The position numbers and the translations under genes were made by a program. From Cervus elaphus (taxonomy: Eukaryota; Chordata; Mammalia; Artiodactyla; Cervidae): a stretch of DNA of 64,000 bases. The stretch is from contig NC_057847.1 of the NCBI RefSeq assembly GCF_910594005.1, positions 27,069,001 through 27,133,000 on the forward strand, read 5' to 3'. This document shows, in pieces, positions 11,510 through 24,224 of this stretch. The notes beneath the pieces were generated by a model, which did no database searches, was not told where the DNA came from, and worked only from the letters and a program-made list of their open reading frames with translations. Within the stretch, counting starts at the first letter, position 1, and each line of letters begins with the position of its first letter.

Positions 11510-13260
11510 GTGGGGTAGGAGGACTTTTCCTGGCCCAAACAGATACCTGAACTTCCCAGTTGAGAGGCACTTCTTTAGTTTTTGACTTTGTCCCTCTAAA
11601 CTTGAAACCACTGGGTCACAGGTACTGTGCATTTCTGTGCTTATTTCCTCTAGAAGCATCCACCAGCTTCCCACCTGTCCTATCTCCTTAATCCCAATCC
11701 TACCCTGAAAGCCCAGGGGGCATACAAGATTCCAGCTTTTGCCGCATTCATGAATGGACAACAGCAGTGCCTTTTTCCTCTTTCGGATGTTGACGGAGCT
11801 CCACAGCCTGGAGTCGGCCACTTCTCAGCTTCAAATATGCTAGACCTTCGGAGCCTTTGTACTTGAGCTTACTCCTCACTCCTGCTTACACACATGGTGC
11901 CTTATTTTCTCCGTCTCCATTCATGGGCACCACTTCTATTCTGCTCCAAGCTGTGGTAAACAACCTTGAGACATCCTTGTCAATCCAACACCCACTGACT
12001 GCCTGTATCTGGGGAATCATGGTAGTACAGCCCTGTGTGGTTCTGGAAGCTTCTGTCTATCATGGAATACTGTACCCCTTGAATCCCTTGAGTGGTTCCT
12101 TGTTCCTGTCATCTCTCCACGTTCGATCATCCTGAACTTTTTGCTTTTAAAGAAGGGACAGGAGAAGCATGAAGATCAGTTGATGCTGATAAAACAAGAC
12201 CTAAACTCAACTCATCAAAAATCCCTAAATACTAATCAATTTTGTTATTTAAAAGAACGTACAGTGGGATAGAGCAGCCGGTCTGCTCTACCAGAATTAG
12301 CACCAAAATGCACTCGTTAGTGAAAATTTAGTTTTAAGAGACCCATGTATGAATCTAGCTGGAAAAAACTGGCAGCCATATATAAATAGATGATGGTAGA
12401 AAATGATTCATTTTATATATCCAACTTATTTTTTCATAATTCTGCCTATTGCTGTTGCTTTCTAAGCCACATTTTAAAATAAGTTTGCCTTTTGATTTTG
12501 TTCCAACTACCATCTCTATCTCCCACTCTTCCTCTCTAGTATAAAAATTGTTATTACTATAACATTTATAAAAGCACGTGCTAAAAAATTTAAACTACAT
12601 GGTTTGTAAAATGAAAAAAACGATTCTCCCCTTTCACTCCCCTCCACCTACTGACCTATCCCACTACTGCTGAGTTAACCACTGCCGACACTCATTTCTT
12701 CTGTGGATCATATGGTACATTACAGTTTGTCCTTTTTTTGCCTCTCCAATAATATATTTTGGATAGCTCTTGCTATCAGAACATATTTTACTATTGCTTT
12801 CTTTTTAGACACCTCAGTTTTTGGGCTACACTCCCATTTAGGCCAATTGGGGGAAATCTGGAAAATATATTAAGTCCGCATTGGCAACAGATCTTCTCTG
12901 AGTTTAAGGCAAAAAGATAAAGATCATATACACAGATCTTAGCAAGTGGTGATTTCAGTTGTATTCTTGAAAATGAGATAGAACTGTAAAAATTTAATTC
13001 CAAGGCCAACAAATATGCAAGCATATCACTCAGAAAATGTCTTTGATCTTTCTGATGGCTTTATCTAATTGGTGTCATTATGTTGTAACTCCATCGACTG
13101 CCAACTGCATTTTTTTGTAAACTTGGCAAAGGCTTCCCATGTCATACATTTGAAGAAAAAACATTGCCTGTGCTCTCTCCCCCAAGACTGTCAGAAGAAA
13201 AAAAGAAATTTAATTAAATTTCAATCTCTGACAGTTTAAAATAAAAGAATAGAAATTATA
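11510..13260. other. Mostly unique intronic sequence
   Basis: No exon recognised. Around 12480-12770 the sequence (…cccctttcactcccctccacctactgacctatccc…gttaaccactgccgac) resembles the reverse of old L1 3' tails, but too weakly to assign. Confidence 0.4.
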
Positions 13261-13264
13261 AAAC

Positions 13265-13600
13265 ATTATGGATGGTGGCTGAATATTATTAGTGTTAAAA
13301 GGAACCAGATTTACTGATTTTGATAACAGTGTTATGGGTTATATAAGAAAATGTCCTAGTTCTATTGGAACATACCATGAAATATTTAATATTTAAGAAT
13401 AAAGGAGCACAATGTCTCAACTTACAAATGATTCAGGAAAAAAAATTAAAAAGAGACAAAGAATGATAAAGTAAATGGGGCAAAATGTAGATAATTGGCA
13501 GAATTGAAACAAAAGGCTTAGAGGAATACTTCATATTATTCTGAGTATATTTAAAACAATAATAAAATTAAAAGTTTCCAAGAAATGACAAGAAATCAGA
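13265..13600 (+). mobile_element. Old L1 3' end fragment
   Basis: 'gatggtggctgaatattatt', 'ataacagtgttatgggttatataagaaaatgtcc', 'caacttacaaatgattcaggaaaaaa' and 'gcagaattgaaacaaaaggct' follow the order of an L1M 3' untranslated region on the plus strand. Confidence 0.6.
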
Positions 13601-13638
13601 GTTGAAACTATAAATGATTACTCTCAGGACATTTGGGG

Positions 13639-13834
13639 GCTTCCCTGGTGACTCAAATGGTAAAGAATTTGCCTGCAATGCGGGAGACTTGGGTTGGATC
13701 CCTGGGTCTAGAAGATCCCCTGGAGCAGGGAACGGCTACCCACTCCACTGTTCTTGTCTGGAGAATGCCATGGACAGAGGAATCTGGCGGGCTACAGTTC
13801 CTGGGGCCACAGAGTCGGACACGAATGAGCAGAC
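13639..13834 (+). mobile_element. Bov-tA SINE, near-perfect TSD
   Basis: 'cttccctggtgactcaaatggtaaag…' through 'agtcggacacgaatgag'. Flanks acatttgggg (13629-13638) and acacttgggg (13835-13844) match at 9 of 10. It interrupts the tail region of the preceding L1. Confidence 0.93.
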
Positions 13835-13844
13835 ACACTTGGGG

Positions 13845-14890
13845 CATTTATTCAGCCTTCCCCAACTCAGCTCAATTACAGGTTCCGCCCCCAATTTGTA
13901 GGTCCAGCAGCCTCTGCCTCTCCCGTGATGGTTACCGAAGTAGAAGCTCTTTCCCTACCAGCCAGGAAGATCCAGAGCGGTCCCTGGGTGTCTAGGTATC
14001 TAGCATGTGGGGTGCGGGGGTGGAAAGGGCGACAGAGTCACAGCCTTCCCCAAATTCCAGCCGGCGTGCCTGGTCCCATTGCTGGGCTTTGACCCTGACT
14101 TCGTATGTATCCATTCCTTTGCTGGGACTCAAGTCTGACTCAGTGAAGTCCACAGCCCGCTTGTCCTTGTCTGTCCCTTCCCTGGAATGTATTTCTTGTC
14201 CCCTGTATCTCTAATTCTAGGCTTGAATACTGCCCAACCTGGACAGAAGACCCCAAACTGCAGTGCAATCACCTGGTCCAGTTTTTGTTTGTTCTTCCTC
14301 TGCTGACAAACCTTTTCTCCAGGCCCCAGCCACCAGACCAGAGGACCCTCTTTGTCACAATGCCATCCTGGATCAAGGGGGACTTTTCTGGGCTCTTCGA
14401 GTAGTCATTTTGATTGCTGGCCACAGCCCTCAGGGGTCAGCCTTACAGCTTCTGTACCCAGGTTTTCCGGGAAGTGCCTTCTGTTTCCCTTGTATTCTCC
14501 ACACTGGGCTGTCCTGAGGCCTGAGGACGCCAGGTGTTCCATCTCCAGTGCAGGCAGAGCTGAGTCCAACCATCCTACACAGAGCAACCTCTGAGCAGAC
14601 ACAGGCTGATTGCTGCTGCAATCTAGAAACTCAACCTCAAATGTCAACTCTCAGAAAACAGCTACATTGGGCTTTCCTATAAATTCTCTCTGGAGCACTA
14701 CAAGGAAAGAAACCACCTTTCCACCAATCAACACAAAATCTAAACAATGACACAAGCATGCTTATGAAAACCCAAAGTATAAAACATGAGTTTGTGTTTC
14801 CCAACACGTTATATGTGAGTATTCTTGATTTTATTACAGGTTTAAATAAAATTCTTGATGATTTAAAAATATCATATTTTGCCCCAATCT
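13845..14890. other. GC-rich unclassified segment
   Basis: 13845-14640 is GC-rich and pyrimidine-biased, with several overlapping short open frames and no recognisable domain. It may be an unrecognised LTR or other ruminant repeat. I found no matching long terminal pair. 14640-14890 is AT-rich unique. Confidence 0.35.
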
Positions 14891-14895
14891 ATATG

Positions 14896-15109
14896 GGGTT
14901 TCCCTGGTGGCTCAGATAAGTAAAGAATCCGCCTGCAATGCGGGAGACCTGGGTTCGATCCCTGGGTCAGAAAGATCCCCGGGAGGGGAGCATGGCAATC
15001 CACTCCAGTATTCTTGCCTGGAGAATTCCATGGACAGAGGAGCCTGGTGGGCTACAGTCCATGGGGCCACAAAGAGTCGGACATGACTGAGTAACTAATA
15101 CTTTCACAC
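14896..15109 (+). mobile_element. Bov-tA SINE
   Basis: Well-preserved copy: 'gggtttccctggtggctcagataagtaaag', 'gcgggagacctgggttcgatcc', 'agtcggacatgactgagtaac', ending 'ctttcacac'. It retains tRNA-like A- and B-box regions. Confidence 0.94.
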
Positions 15110-16440
15110 TACCTTCATTGAATACACTGAGGTATATTTAGGCTGGGAGGAAAAAAATTAAAGCACATTGCATCAGAGATTTAGAATGATTTGGAAAGAA
15201 AACTTCAGGGGGTAGAGGGGCACCTTATTAAATATTCCTTATAAGCCTCACTGGGAGAGGAGATACTGCCAACTACTTTTCCACACAGCACACAGCTGAT
15301 ATGGGCAAAAAAGGATTCTTCTTCCTGTAGTGAAAATGTCAAGCTGAAAATGGCACCTTTAAGGAAAGGTGTGGGGACAGTCCATGAAGAGGGTAGCCAA
15401 GTGAGGGACCCTGAATCTGGACCCCAGGACCTGTAAAGAGTCTTATGTGAACCTTCTCTGCCCACCCTCAACCCCCAACCAAATGATGACATTCTGGTTC
15501 ATCTCTGCTCTTTCCTCCAAACAGAGATGGGTCAGTCTAGCCTGTCTACATCCCAAAGAGCTGGGACTCCTGCCCGAGTGCCTCTTCATTGCACACATGG
15601 GTGTAGGGACCTGGTCAAAGAAAAGGCAATTAATCTAAAAGAAAATACTGACTAGAAGGGGCCTGCCCAAATGGGCCCACAGAGCAATGGAGGCCTAGAG
15701 AAAGGTATGGAGTTGTCGGGCAGGGTGGAGAGAAGAAAGCACCAATAAAGTCACTCAGAGCCAAGTGATGTGGAGTGTGAGGGGGGATGCTGGGTGGCTG
15801 GTGGGGTGCACTCAGAGGGTACAGGACTCGGCAACCATGCTGGGCTTCCTGGTTTTCCTACGCTGACCCCATCTCCTCCCTTCTCAAGTGTGGCCCTCCT
15901 TCCCGTCTGCTTATCTATGGTGATCTCCACCTCCCTTTCAGATCTTTGTCATGACCTTGTTTTGACAATCTTCCATCCTGATGTTTGACCTCTAAACCCC
16001 CAATCTCCTATATGGAAATCCTCTTGGTACCCACATCCCTATTCTCAGCTTGGATCCACTTCCGGCCACTGGTTCTCCTGCTGTCCCCATCCCAAACCAG
16101 ACTCCACACAGTTGGACTCAGGTTGCTCCAATGCCTGGCTGCCAGCCTACAGGCTCACCCCTCTGATGCTGCCAAATAACATGGTTCCTCCGAACATCTC
16201 AGCCCCAAACTTGTCACCCTGCCATTTACGCTTCTCAGCTGCAGTTGACGAGAGAGTTCTCTGCACACTGTAAAGTGTCGTGCAGATGCTATTTCTGAGT
16301 ATTAAATACAGTTGTTATGCCATGAAGCTAAGATACAAACTGGAGAAGGCAACTCCAAAGATGAGAATTTCTATTTAAAAGCATCCTAGAAAATGTCCAC
16401 CTTCATTTCACTAGTTTACCCAAAGCTGAGTCTGCAGAGA
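15110..16440. other. Unique intronic sequence
   Basis: No repeat recognised. 15770-16200 is pyrimidine-rich with short open frames, none with domain or splice support. Confidence 0.5.
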
Positions 16441-16605
16441 ATACTAACTGTGGTGTAGTTTGTCTTTTTGGGGGTGACAAAAATGTTCTAAAATTGACTG
16501 TGGTAATGGTACTACAACATCCTAAAAGCTATTGAATCATACACTGTAAGTGGACAAATGGTATGGTCTGTGTATTGCATCACAATAATGCTGCTTAAAA
16601 GAAAG
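16441..16605 (+). mobile_element. Old L1 3' terminal fragment
   Basis: 'tgacaaaaatgttctaaaattgactgtggtaatgg', 'aaaagctattgaatcatacactg', 'ggtctgtgtattgcatcacaataatgctg' correspond to the common L1 3' end of this era. Confidence 0.7.
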
Positions 16606-17039
16606 AAAACCCTAAATGGTCTACAGGATGTGACCCTAACTTACCCACTATATCCACCTGGGATCAGACAAAGATGTCATTTTCCAGGAATCCTGGGTGG
16701 GCTCTGCTGAAGCATATACCCTGATTTTACCTGCATGAAGCCCCAGTCTGACCATCCCTCCTGCAGGCAGCTCCCCACACGGGGACACCGCATACCAAGA
16801 GAATTGACATGTGTAGGTTTCTTGACGCCTATAGCATGCAGAGCTACGCCTACTTTTTTCAGCATTTGATTTTTCCAAACAAAAGGAGAAACCAAGCACA
16901 TAAAACCCAACAGTGAATTGATGAGCAACTTTGCATATATATAGAATTTCCAGGCAATAAAGCATGCTCTCCAACAAGCTTGTCTTTGTTTAGAGGAAAA
17001 TTATGCTTTGCTTTCACACAATGCCCTCTGCCAAGCCCA

Positions 17040-17640
17040 GTGTGCCCTCCTAATTTAAATTAGTCTTTCAATTGTATGATCGTTCCAAAAGAAACTAATT
17101 TTCACTACACTCATTCAGGGAACTTAACCAAAACTTGCATTTTTGTTGGGGGAGGTGGCAAACCCACACAGTGAGGTTTTCTGCTTCGCTACAGTTTTAA
17201 GATTAATCATTTTCTGAATATCTATAAATATTATTTTGATTATGTGAATGGCTTTAAATAGCTGTTTATGAAAAACTCACAATACTGTAAGTCTGCAAAG
17301 AAATAAGCCTAATATAAAATGTGAGCAAGAGAATGATACCCAAATTGCACAATTATATTCTAATTTGTAGATTATAATTCAGTGTGCCATAATGATTTAT
17401 CCTGAAAATTATGTTATCTCAAAAAGAAAGATTAAAAAACTGATTAAGATAACTTTTCTCACAAATCCTAAAACACTTCATTCCCTTGGCAATTTCATTC
17501 TGTCCTACCTCAATAAGGACATTTCAAATCAAAGACCTCAGACGGAAGGTTAATAAATCTTGACAGCTTCAATAGGCTGTTGTCTTATTGTATATTAAAT
17601 TCTGTGTGAAGTTCAGCAGTTCATATAATCTGGCATAAAA
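17040..17640. promoter_or_regulatory. AT-rich, repeat-free block; candidate conserved noncoding element
   Basis: It is free of recognisable repeats and dense in TAAT/ATTA homeodomain-type cores, AT-rich MEF2-like runs (ctataaatatta) and 'gattaatc'-type sites. No coding potential. Function is inference only. Confidence 0.3.
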
Positions 17641-19350
17641 TGGAGGGTTTAAAAAAAAGTTTAGAACTTGGCTATTCAAAAAATGTCTTAATGGTATCTA
17701 TTTCTCACTACTGGGATATTTCCCAGAAAGGGCTCCATTTCACTATAATTTTTTCTAAACAGAGCTATGATAGAAGGGAATACCACGACCTTGGGGAGCA
17801 TGAGAAATCTGATCAACAGTGGCTTAATTTTTTTTTAATTGTCATAAATGTACAGCTCATTCTATACATTCAAAATCTGGACAAGTCAATCATTCTAAAT
17901 GGCTTTGGGGCAAATTCTGTTTGGTTTTTTTGGAGAATGTGCTATTTTTATCCTTCGCCTTTCTAACTCCCTCCTTCCCTATACAAAACAAGATATTCAT
18001 CTCTGAATGCCCTTGGTAACCTAAGCATATATATCTTGGGGATGAATTACATCAGCATAAAATTCAGAATTGGCAGTCTCAGAGAACAGAGTCAGAAGTA
18101 GGTTTGCTATTCAGAAAATTAAACCATTTTAGTGATAATTAAAATCACAGAAAATTTTGAACAGGAACTCAGGAAATACACCTTTTTGGCAAGTTCATAT
18201 AAGTCACAAATCAATATATACAGTTTAATCTCAGGTAGAGCAGGCATTGTAAAGTTTCACCAAAAGCAGAGTAAGTGAACACTCAACTCTTGGGTAGGGC
18301 AGGCTGCAAAGGTGGAAAAAGGGTCTCAGATGCCTTAAAAAATATTCCCTGGCTCTGTTTTCTAGCAGTTGCCTGTGACAAGTTCCAAAGAGCCGAAGTT
18401 TTAATTAAATACTATGGAAAAGTGGGATGCCACATCCCTTAAAAAAAAAATCAGAATGGCTCACACCAGGACAGGGAATCGAGAGTAAGTACTAAAAGCA
18501 GAATCCAGCTGTTGTCTCAAAAAGATTAAAAACAAAGAAGAAATGAAAACATTAAAGCAAAATGGTCGCAGGGATGCTGCCAAGGGAGCATTTAAAACAG
18601 ACCCAGAAAGTAACAACAAATCGCTCCCCTCTCTGCCACCTTCCCTCACATTCCAGAAGCCATAGGGAGAGCTCGAAAGAAAATTCAAAAAACACTTCTT
18701 CTGCTTGGTATACTTTGAAGATGTTCAGAGGACAAAGCATCAATCAGTCAATGAACACACAGAAAGTTTTAAGACAGTTCAAGTCCAATTTTGTTATAAT
18801 TATTATATAGTGTTCATTGCCCACTTCAGAGGCCAAAATAGTGTGTGCAAATGCCTAAGTAGGAGCTTTTTTCAAAAGGTTGGCACACATTGGTATAAGA
18901 AAACAGATGGCAAGACATCTATGCCATTATTTTGGGCTTCTCTGAAATGACCCCTCAGAGCAAAGATTTCAGCACCCACCTCTCACAATGTCACAGATGA
19001 GCTTTCTCTTCTCATTAAATTTTTATTCTTGCAGTCAGTCTCAAAGCTCATGGCAGACTAAATTTCTATTCAGACTGAAATGAATATATCATTTTTTTCC
19101 TTACTTCTCCAGAGTCACTTATATGCATTTCCAAAATAAATCTTTGGCTTTTTACAAAGTGACTCTTCTACTCTCTCTCACTGAATCCTTTTCCCTAGAA
19201 GGAAGGGAAGTGGGAGTGGGGTGCGGAAGGAAAGGGAGGCAAGGAAGAAAAACATAAGAACCAGAATTACAACCAGTATAAAGCTTAGCCCTGATTTTCT
19301 ACTGTAAGCCTTACAGTAAAAGGTAGTTTCAAATTTGGATTCAATACCAG
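17641..19350. other. Unique intronic sequence
   Basis: No exon or repeat recognised. Open frames at 17640-17966 and 18562-18950 lack domain or splice support. Confidence 0.5.
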
Positions 19351-21240
19351 CAAGTTAACTGATGTAATACACCATATTAACAAAATGAAGGGTAAAAATC
19401 ATATTCTCATCTCAACAAATGTAGAAAGAGGATTTGACAAAACTCATCATCTTTTCAAAATAAAAAACTCTCAACAAAGTGGGTATAGAGGGAACACACC
19501 TCAATATGAAGGCCATACACAACAAGCCCACAGCTAATATCATATTCAACATAAAAAGCTAAAATCTTTTCCTCTATGATCAGAATGCCCATTCCCGCCA
19601 CTTCTATTAAACATGGGATTGGAAGTCCTAGTCAAAGCAATTATTCAAGGAAAAAATTAAAAGACTCATTCATACCTTAAAAGAGAAGTAAAACTGTTAT
19701 TATTTACATATGACATACTACATTTATATACATATATAACCTTAAAGATGCCACCAAAAAACTGTTAGAATAAACACATTCAGTAAAGTTGCAGGATACA
19801 AAATCAATATACAGAAATTTGTGGCATTTCTATACACTAATAATGAACTATTAGAAAGAAAAACTAAGAAAACAATCACATTTACATTGCAGCTAAAATA
19901 CCTAGGAATAAATTTAACCAAAGAGTTGAAAGATCTGTATATTGAAAACTACTAGACAATAATGAAAGAAATTGAAGAAGACACAAATAGATGGAAAGAC
20001 AGTCCAAGCTCATGGATTGGGAGAATTAATATTGTTAAAATGTTCATACTACTCTAAGTAATATACAGATTCAATGCAATCCCTAACAAAATTCCAATTG
20101 CATTTGTCATAGAAATAGAACAAACCTAAAATATATCTGAAACCATAGAGACTCTGAATAGCCAAAGCAATCTTGAGAAAGAACAAAGCTGTAGGTATCA
20201 TACTCCCTCATACTATATTAAAAAGCTATGGTAATTTAAACAGTATGGTATTGGCATAAAAACAGACACAAAGATCAATGGAACAAAACAGAGAACCCAG
20301 AAATGAACCCACATGTATATGGTCAATTAATTTATGACACAGGAACCAAGAATACACAATGGAGAAAGGATAGTCTTCTCAGAAAAATGGTGTTGGAAAA
20401 ATTGGACAGCCTCATGCAAAAGAATGAAACTATATCACTATCTTATACCATACACAAAAATTAACTCAAAATGGATTAAAGACTTGAATGTAAGACATGA
20501 AACCATAGAGCTCTTAAAAGAAAATATAGGCAGTAAGCTCCTTGACACTGGTCATGGTGATAATTTTTGGGATTAATATCAAAAGCAAAGGCAAAAGTCA
20601 AAGCAAAGGCAAAGTAAAAATCAACATGTGGTACTACAGCAAACGGAAAAGCTTCTGCACGGGAAAGGAAATCACCAACAAAATGAAAAGGCAGCCTACA
20701 GACTGGGAGAAGATATCCACAAATACTACATCTGATAAGGAGTTAACACCCCAAATTTATAAAGAACTCCATGCAACTCAATACCAAAACAACCAAACCA
20801 CTCAATTAAATCATGGGCAGAGGGTTTGGACATTTTTCCAAAGAAGACATCTGGATGCCAACAGGTACATGAAAAGGTGCTCAACATCACCGAGGATGTG
20901 GGGGAAAGGGAACCCTTGTGCACTCCCACTCTTGGTGGGAATGTAAGTTGAGGCAGTCACTATGGAAAACAGCACAGAGTTTCCTCAAAAAAATTAAATG
21001 TAGAATTATGATATGATCCAGCAATTCTACTTTTTGTATTTATCCAAAAGAGATAAAAATTCTAACTCAAAAAGTTATCTGCATGCCCATGTTCATTGCA
21101 GCATTATTTACATTAGCCAAGTCGTGGAAACAATGTGTCCCTCAATGAGTGAATGGATAATGAAAATGTGGTGTGTGTGTGCACACTTGTATACATATGG
21201 TTGCATGTCAATTATATTGCAATTAAATAAAGAATCTGGA
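19350..21240 (+). mobile_element. Degraded L1 (ORF2 mid to 3' end), about 1.9 kb
   Basis: It is continuous with L1 ORF2 on the plus strand, from 'gtaatacaccatattaacaaaatgaa' through the degraded polymerase region (expected FADD-type motif now reads TYDI near 19707) to the 3' coding part (20334-20946). There are many stops and frameshifts. An internal deletion joins 'ggtgctcaacatcac' to 'gaggatgtgggggaaaggg' near 20890. It ends near 'gcaattaaataaag' at about 21230. 5' truncated and inactive. Confidence 0.88.
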
Positions 21241-21419
21241 AGTCAATTTAATAGGAAAGCAATATTACATAGTGCAAAATGCCTAAAATCTCTCATCAGA
21301 GGTATACTAGTGTCAAGTGTCTATTTTTCATCCATGAGGAAGTTATGAATGAACTTAAAAGGTCTCTCCCCTGACCCATATATAGAATTCATCAGACTCT
21401 AATGTTCTCTGTAGATCAC

Positions 21420-21990
21420 TCTACACCAAACAGGCAGTAAGCATGTTCCCTGAACAGTGGAAGAAGAAGCACGAAGGTAGCACAGTAGTTTATGGGGACA
21501 AGGCTCTGGATCAGCCTAGAAACGATGTACAACTGACAGTTGTGATGAGTCTTGCCCATGATGTGTCCTATGGATGCACAGATAAGCAGAATTGTTACCA
21601 AGCATTTGAGCAGAATTTTCTCTGCCTTGGACCTCAAGCATCAGACTGCAGCATTGTGAACGTGATATTCCAATGAGGAAGGTGAAGGCTGGAGGTGCAC
21701 TTGGAAGTGAAAACCGTACCAGTAGTTGCAGGGAATCTAGCCATGACGAAAGGAATCAAGTTTCAATAAAGGTACTTTAGAGGCGTATTTCTTCAAGTCT
21801 TTGAGGCATTCTTGGAACACTTTCTTCTGAAGAAGACAAGGATGTTAGGATTTGCCCCCAAAGAAATGCATTATATTGAATATGACAGTGGCTATAATAT
21901 GCCCCTGCGACCCTAGCTAAATAAAAAGACATTTTTAAAAAATAGAAATAAAGTTGTCTTAACATTAAAAAGAAAAAGAGTCCAGGATCG
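21420..21990 (+). pseudogene. Possible processed pseudogene, parent unknown
   Basis: An ORF starting MFPEQWKKKHEGSTVVYG (21443-21673) is followed, in a shifted frame, by open sequence ending …HYIEYDSGYNMPLRP-stop at about 21917. An AATAAA signal follows at about 21919-21924 and again near 21948, with an a-rich tail to 21975. This layout (frame breaks, AATAAA, a-rich end, no introns) suggests an old retrocopy. I do not recognise the parent protein. It could instead be chance or unlabelled repeat. It lies directly after the L1. Confidence 0.3.
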
Positions 21991-22480
21991 TGAGTCAAAA
22001 GTCTTGTGCTCACCTCCCACGGTTTGGGGCAGCAATCTGTGGGTCTGCTTTGTAAGATGCAGAGGGCAGCAGGAATGCAGGTGCTCTTGTTACAAGGTTT
22101 CAGGAATGTTTTCTTAGTCCCCCACCAGTTTCCACTGTCTTTAAAAGGGGGTGTCAGGGAAGTGCTCTCATCTTCTGATACTGCACCCCAAATCCTTTCA
22201 GTTCTCCCTCAGGGCTGAGCTGTTGGTGCCTGTGCTGGCTTCCTCCTGCCTGGCCATGCCCTTGCTTGGTCTCACCCATTCATCCATCACAGCTTCTAAT
22301 CACAGAAGTATGATCAACCATCACCATTGGGTCCTATTATACTCTGGGCAGATTTCTAGCATCATCTCTGAGAGGTCATACATTCCCATTGAGCAGTAAA
22401 GTGCCTTATTTCTCTTTCTGACACCATCCTGCAGCATGGTACCTGACAAAAGCTGGGACCTCAGTAAAGCTGATACATAA

Positions 22481-22681
22481 AGTGTTAGTCAACTCAGTCG
22501 TGTCCGACTGTTTGTGACCCCATGGACTGTAGCCAACCAGGCTCCTTTGTCCATGGGGTTTTTCAGACAAGAGTACTGGAGTGGGTTGCCATTCTCTTCT
22601 CCAGGGAATCTTCTTGAACCAGGGATCGAACCCCAGTCTCTTGCATTGCAGGCAGATTTTTACCGTCTGAGTCACCAACTG
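22481..22681 (-). mobile_element. Bov-tA SINE
   Basis: Reverse orientation: 'ctcagtcgtgtccgactgtttgtgacccc' to 'gtctgagtcacc'. Some loss of the tRNA-side end. Confidence 0.92.
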
Positions 22682-22904
22682 CATAGATGAATCTATAATG
22701 AATTGCCATCAATACATGGGAAAATGTTCATCATGAGAATATTTTTAATTTCCCAATTTTCTCTTTTAGTTATCAGTTCACAGTTGTACTCCAAAGAATG
22801 CCACAGCTGAACCAAGCCATATGGAAAGTTGGCATACATGCATGCTAACCTGGCCAACACCACATCCTACTCATTTATTCTATGCACCTCTTTAATTTGT
22901 ATTC

Positions 22905-23350
22905 CTTTGAAAGCAGAGTCTGAAATGAGGACTTGGACACAGCTCATTTGGGAAGTGATCCCAGGAAGCAGGAGGAAAGAGCAGGAAAACAGACCAGGAA
23001 GGAGGAATAGACAATACAGGCTGTGTAACTGGGTTGGTTATCCCCCTGGGGACCCATGTAGAATGCATCTCAGAATTCTGCCTCCAAAAGACAGGTCTGG
23101 GGAATTTACCTGCAGATTCCCATCCCCATTAATTGAGGGCTACTTCCAGAGGCACTCTGTGCCCCCAAACTTCCAAACTATCCAGAGGTTAGGTTGTACA
23201 AGTTCTTGTGGTTTAGAAAGAAGTAGCAAAGCAGGAAAAGTTGAGCTGGGGGACAGATGTGCACAGGAACTGTCCATTCAGCTGCAGCTGACACAGAGGG
23301 TGGGCCACAGCACACAGTTAACCACGGCTAGGGGAAGGGCAGCCTACGTA
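22905..23350 (+). repeat. Unclassified old repeat, shared with 30850-31260
   Basis: 'ggacacagctcatttgggaagtgatcccaggaagca' aligns with 'ggaatgtatttgggaggtgatctcaggaagcg' at 30899-30928, each followed by purine-rich sequence. A diverged dispersed family. The open frame 22829-23359 over it has no recognisable domain. Confidence 0.4.
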
Positions 23351-23428
23351 AATAGTTAGGGTCTTATGTCATGTATTTCTGGATGATGAAGCTGAATTAA
23401 AAACTGATTCCAAAATACAATTCATTAA

Positions 23429-23621
23429 CTCCCTGGTGGCTCAGTTGGTAAAGAATCCTCCAGCAATGTGAGAGACCTGGGTTTGATCCCTGGATTGGGA
23501 AGATCACCTGGAGAAGGGATGGCTACCCACTCCAGCATTCTGGCCTGGAGAATTCCATGGACAGAGGAGCCTGGTGGGCTACATTCCATGGGGCTGCAAA
23601 GAGTCGGACACAACTGAGCAA
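23429..23621 (+). mobile_element. Bov-tA SINE
   Basis: 'ctccctggtggctcagttggtaaagaatcc' to 'agtcggacacaactgagc'. No convincing target duplication. Confidence 0.93.
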
Positions 23622-24035
23622 ATTTAACTGATAAAAAGAAAATGCTTAATGGGGCTATGAAGATGTCCCAGCTGGGCCTTGGGGACAGAGTTCCCAGGAA
23701 AACAGATAGTCTTCCAGCTGATGCTTAGTAATATCCAAGATTTCTAATCTCCCCCCACCCCAACCAGCCCTGACTCTGACCCTCCACTTTTCCTTTCAGC
23801 CCCTGTCATTCACGGGGCCAAGGGCTGAGAATTGCCCTACACGCCTCTCACTCATTGTGACTTCTTTTCACCTTGTAAACTGGTCTCCATGCCTATTTTA
23901 TAAAAATAAGTGAGGGGAGCAGCAAAGGAGAGAGGGGGAGGGGCTTTGCTGATCGGACTAAGTTCAACCATTTAAAGATTGCTTCCCGTTTCCTCTCTTG
24001 GGCTCTGATAATTGATTAGAAAGAATTCCCGTCTA

Positions 24036-24057
24036 CCTTATATGCTACCTTATATGT
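24036..24057. promoter_or_regulatory. Paired CArG-like motifs
   Basis: ccttatatgc (24036-24045) and ccttatatgt (24048-24057) form a 12-bp direct repeat. Each is close to the SRF site CC(A/T)6GG, one base off at the end or so. Functional role unproven. Confidence 0.25.
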
Positions 24058-24224
24058 GCAAATGACAGTAAATGTATGTATACTGCTTAGCTTTCTGCAA
24101 GTATGTCTGATAAAGCTCCTTGTAGTCACTGTCATCAGAATTTTCTATGCCAGTTAGAAAAAGGACAGGCCAACCGCAGTGCCTTTGTTATTTTGTACCT
24201 GAACCTCTGAGCACACTGTTCCTT

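Noticed and set aside
14896..15109. tRNA gene suggested by B-box-like 'gggttcgatcc'
   Set aside because: It is the tRNA-derived head of a Bov-tA SINE; no full cloverleaf.
20334..20946. Protein-like frames with apparent coding bias
   Set aside because: These are L1 ORF2 remnants with frameshifts and a deletion, not a host gene.
22829..23359. 176-codon open frame on the plus strand
   Set aside because: Runs through unique DNA into an unclassified dispersed repeat; no domain or splice support.
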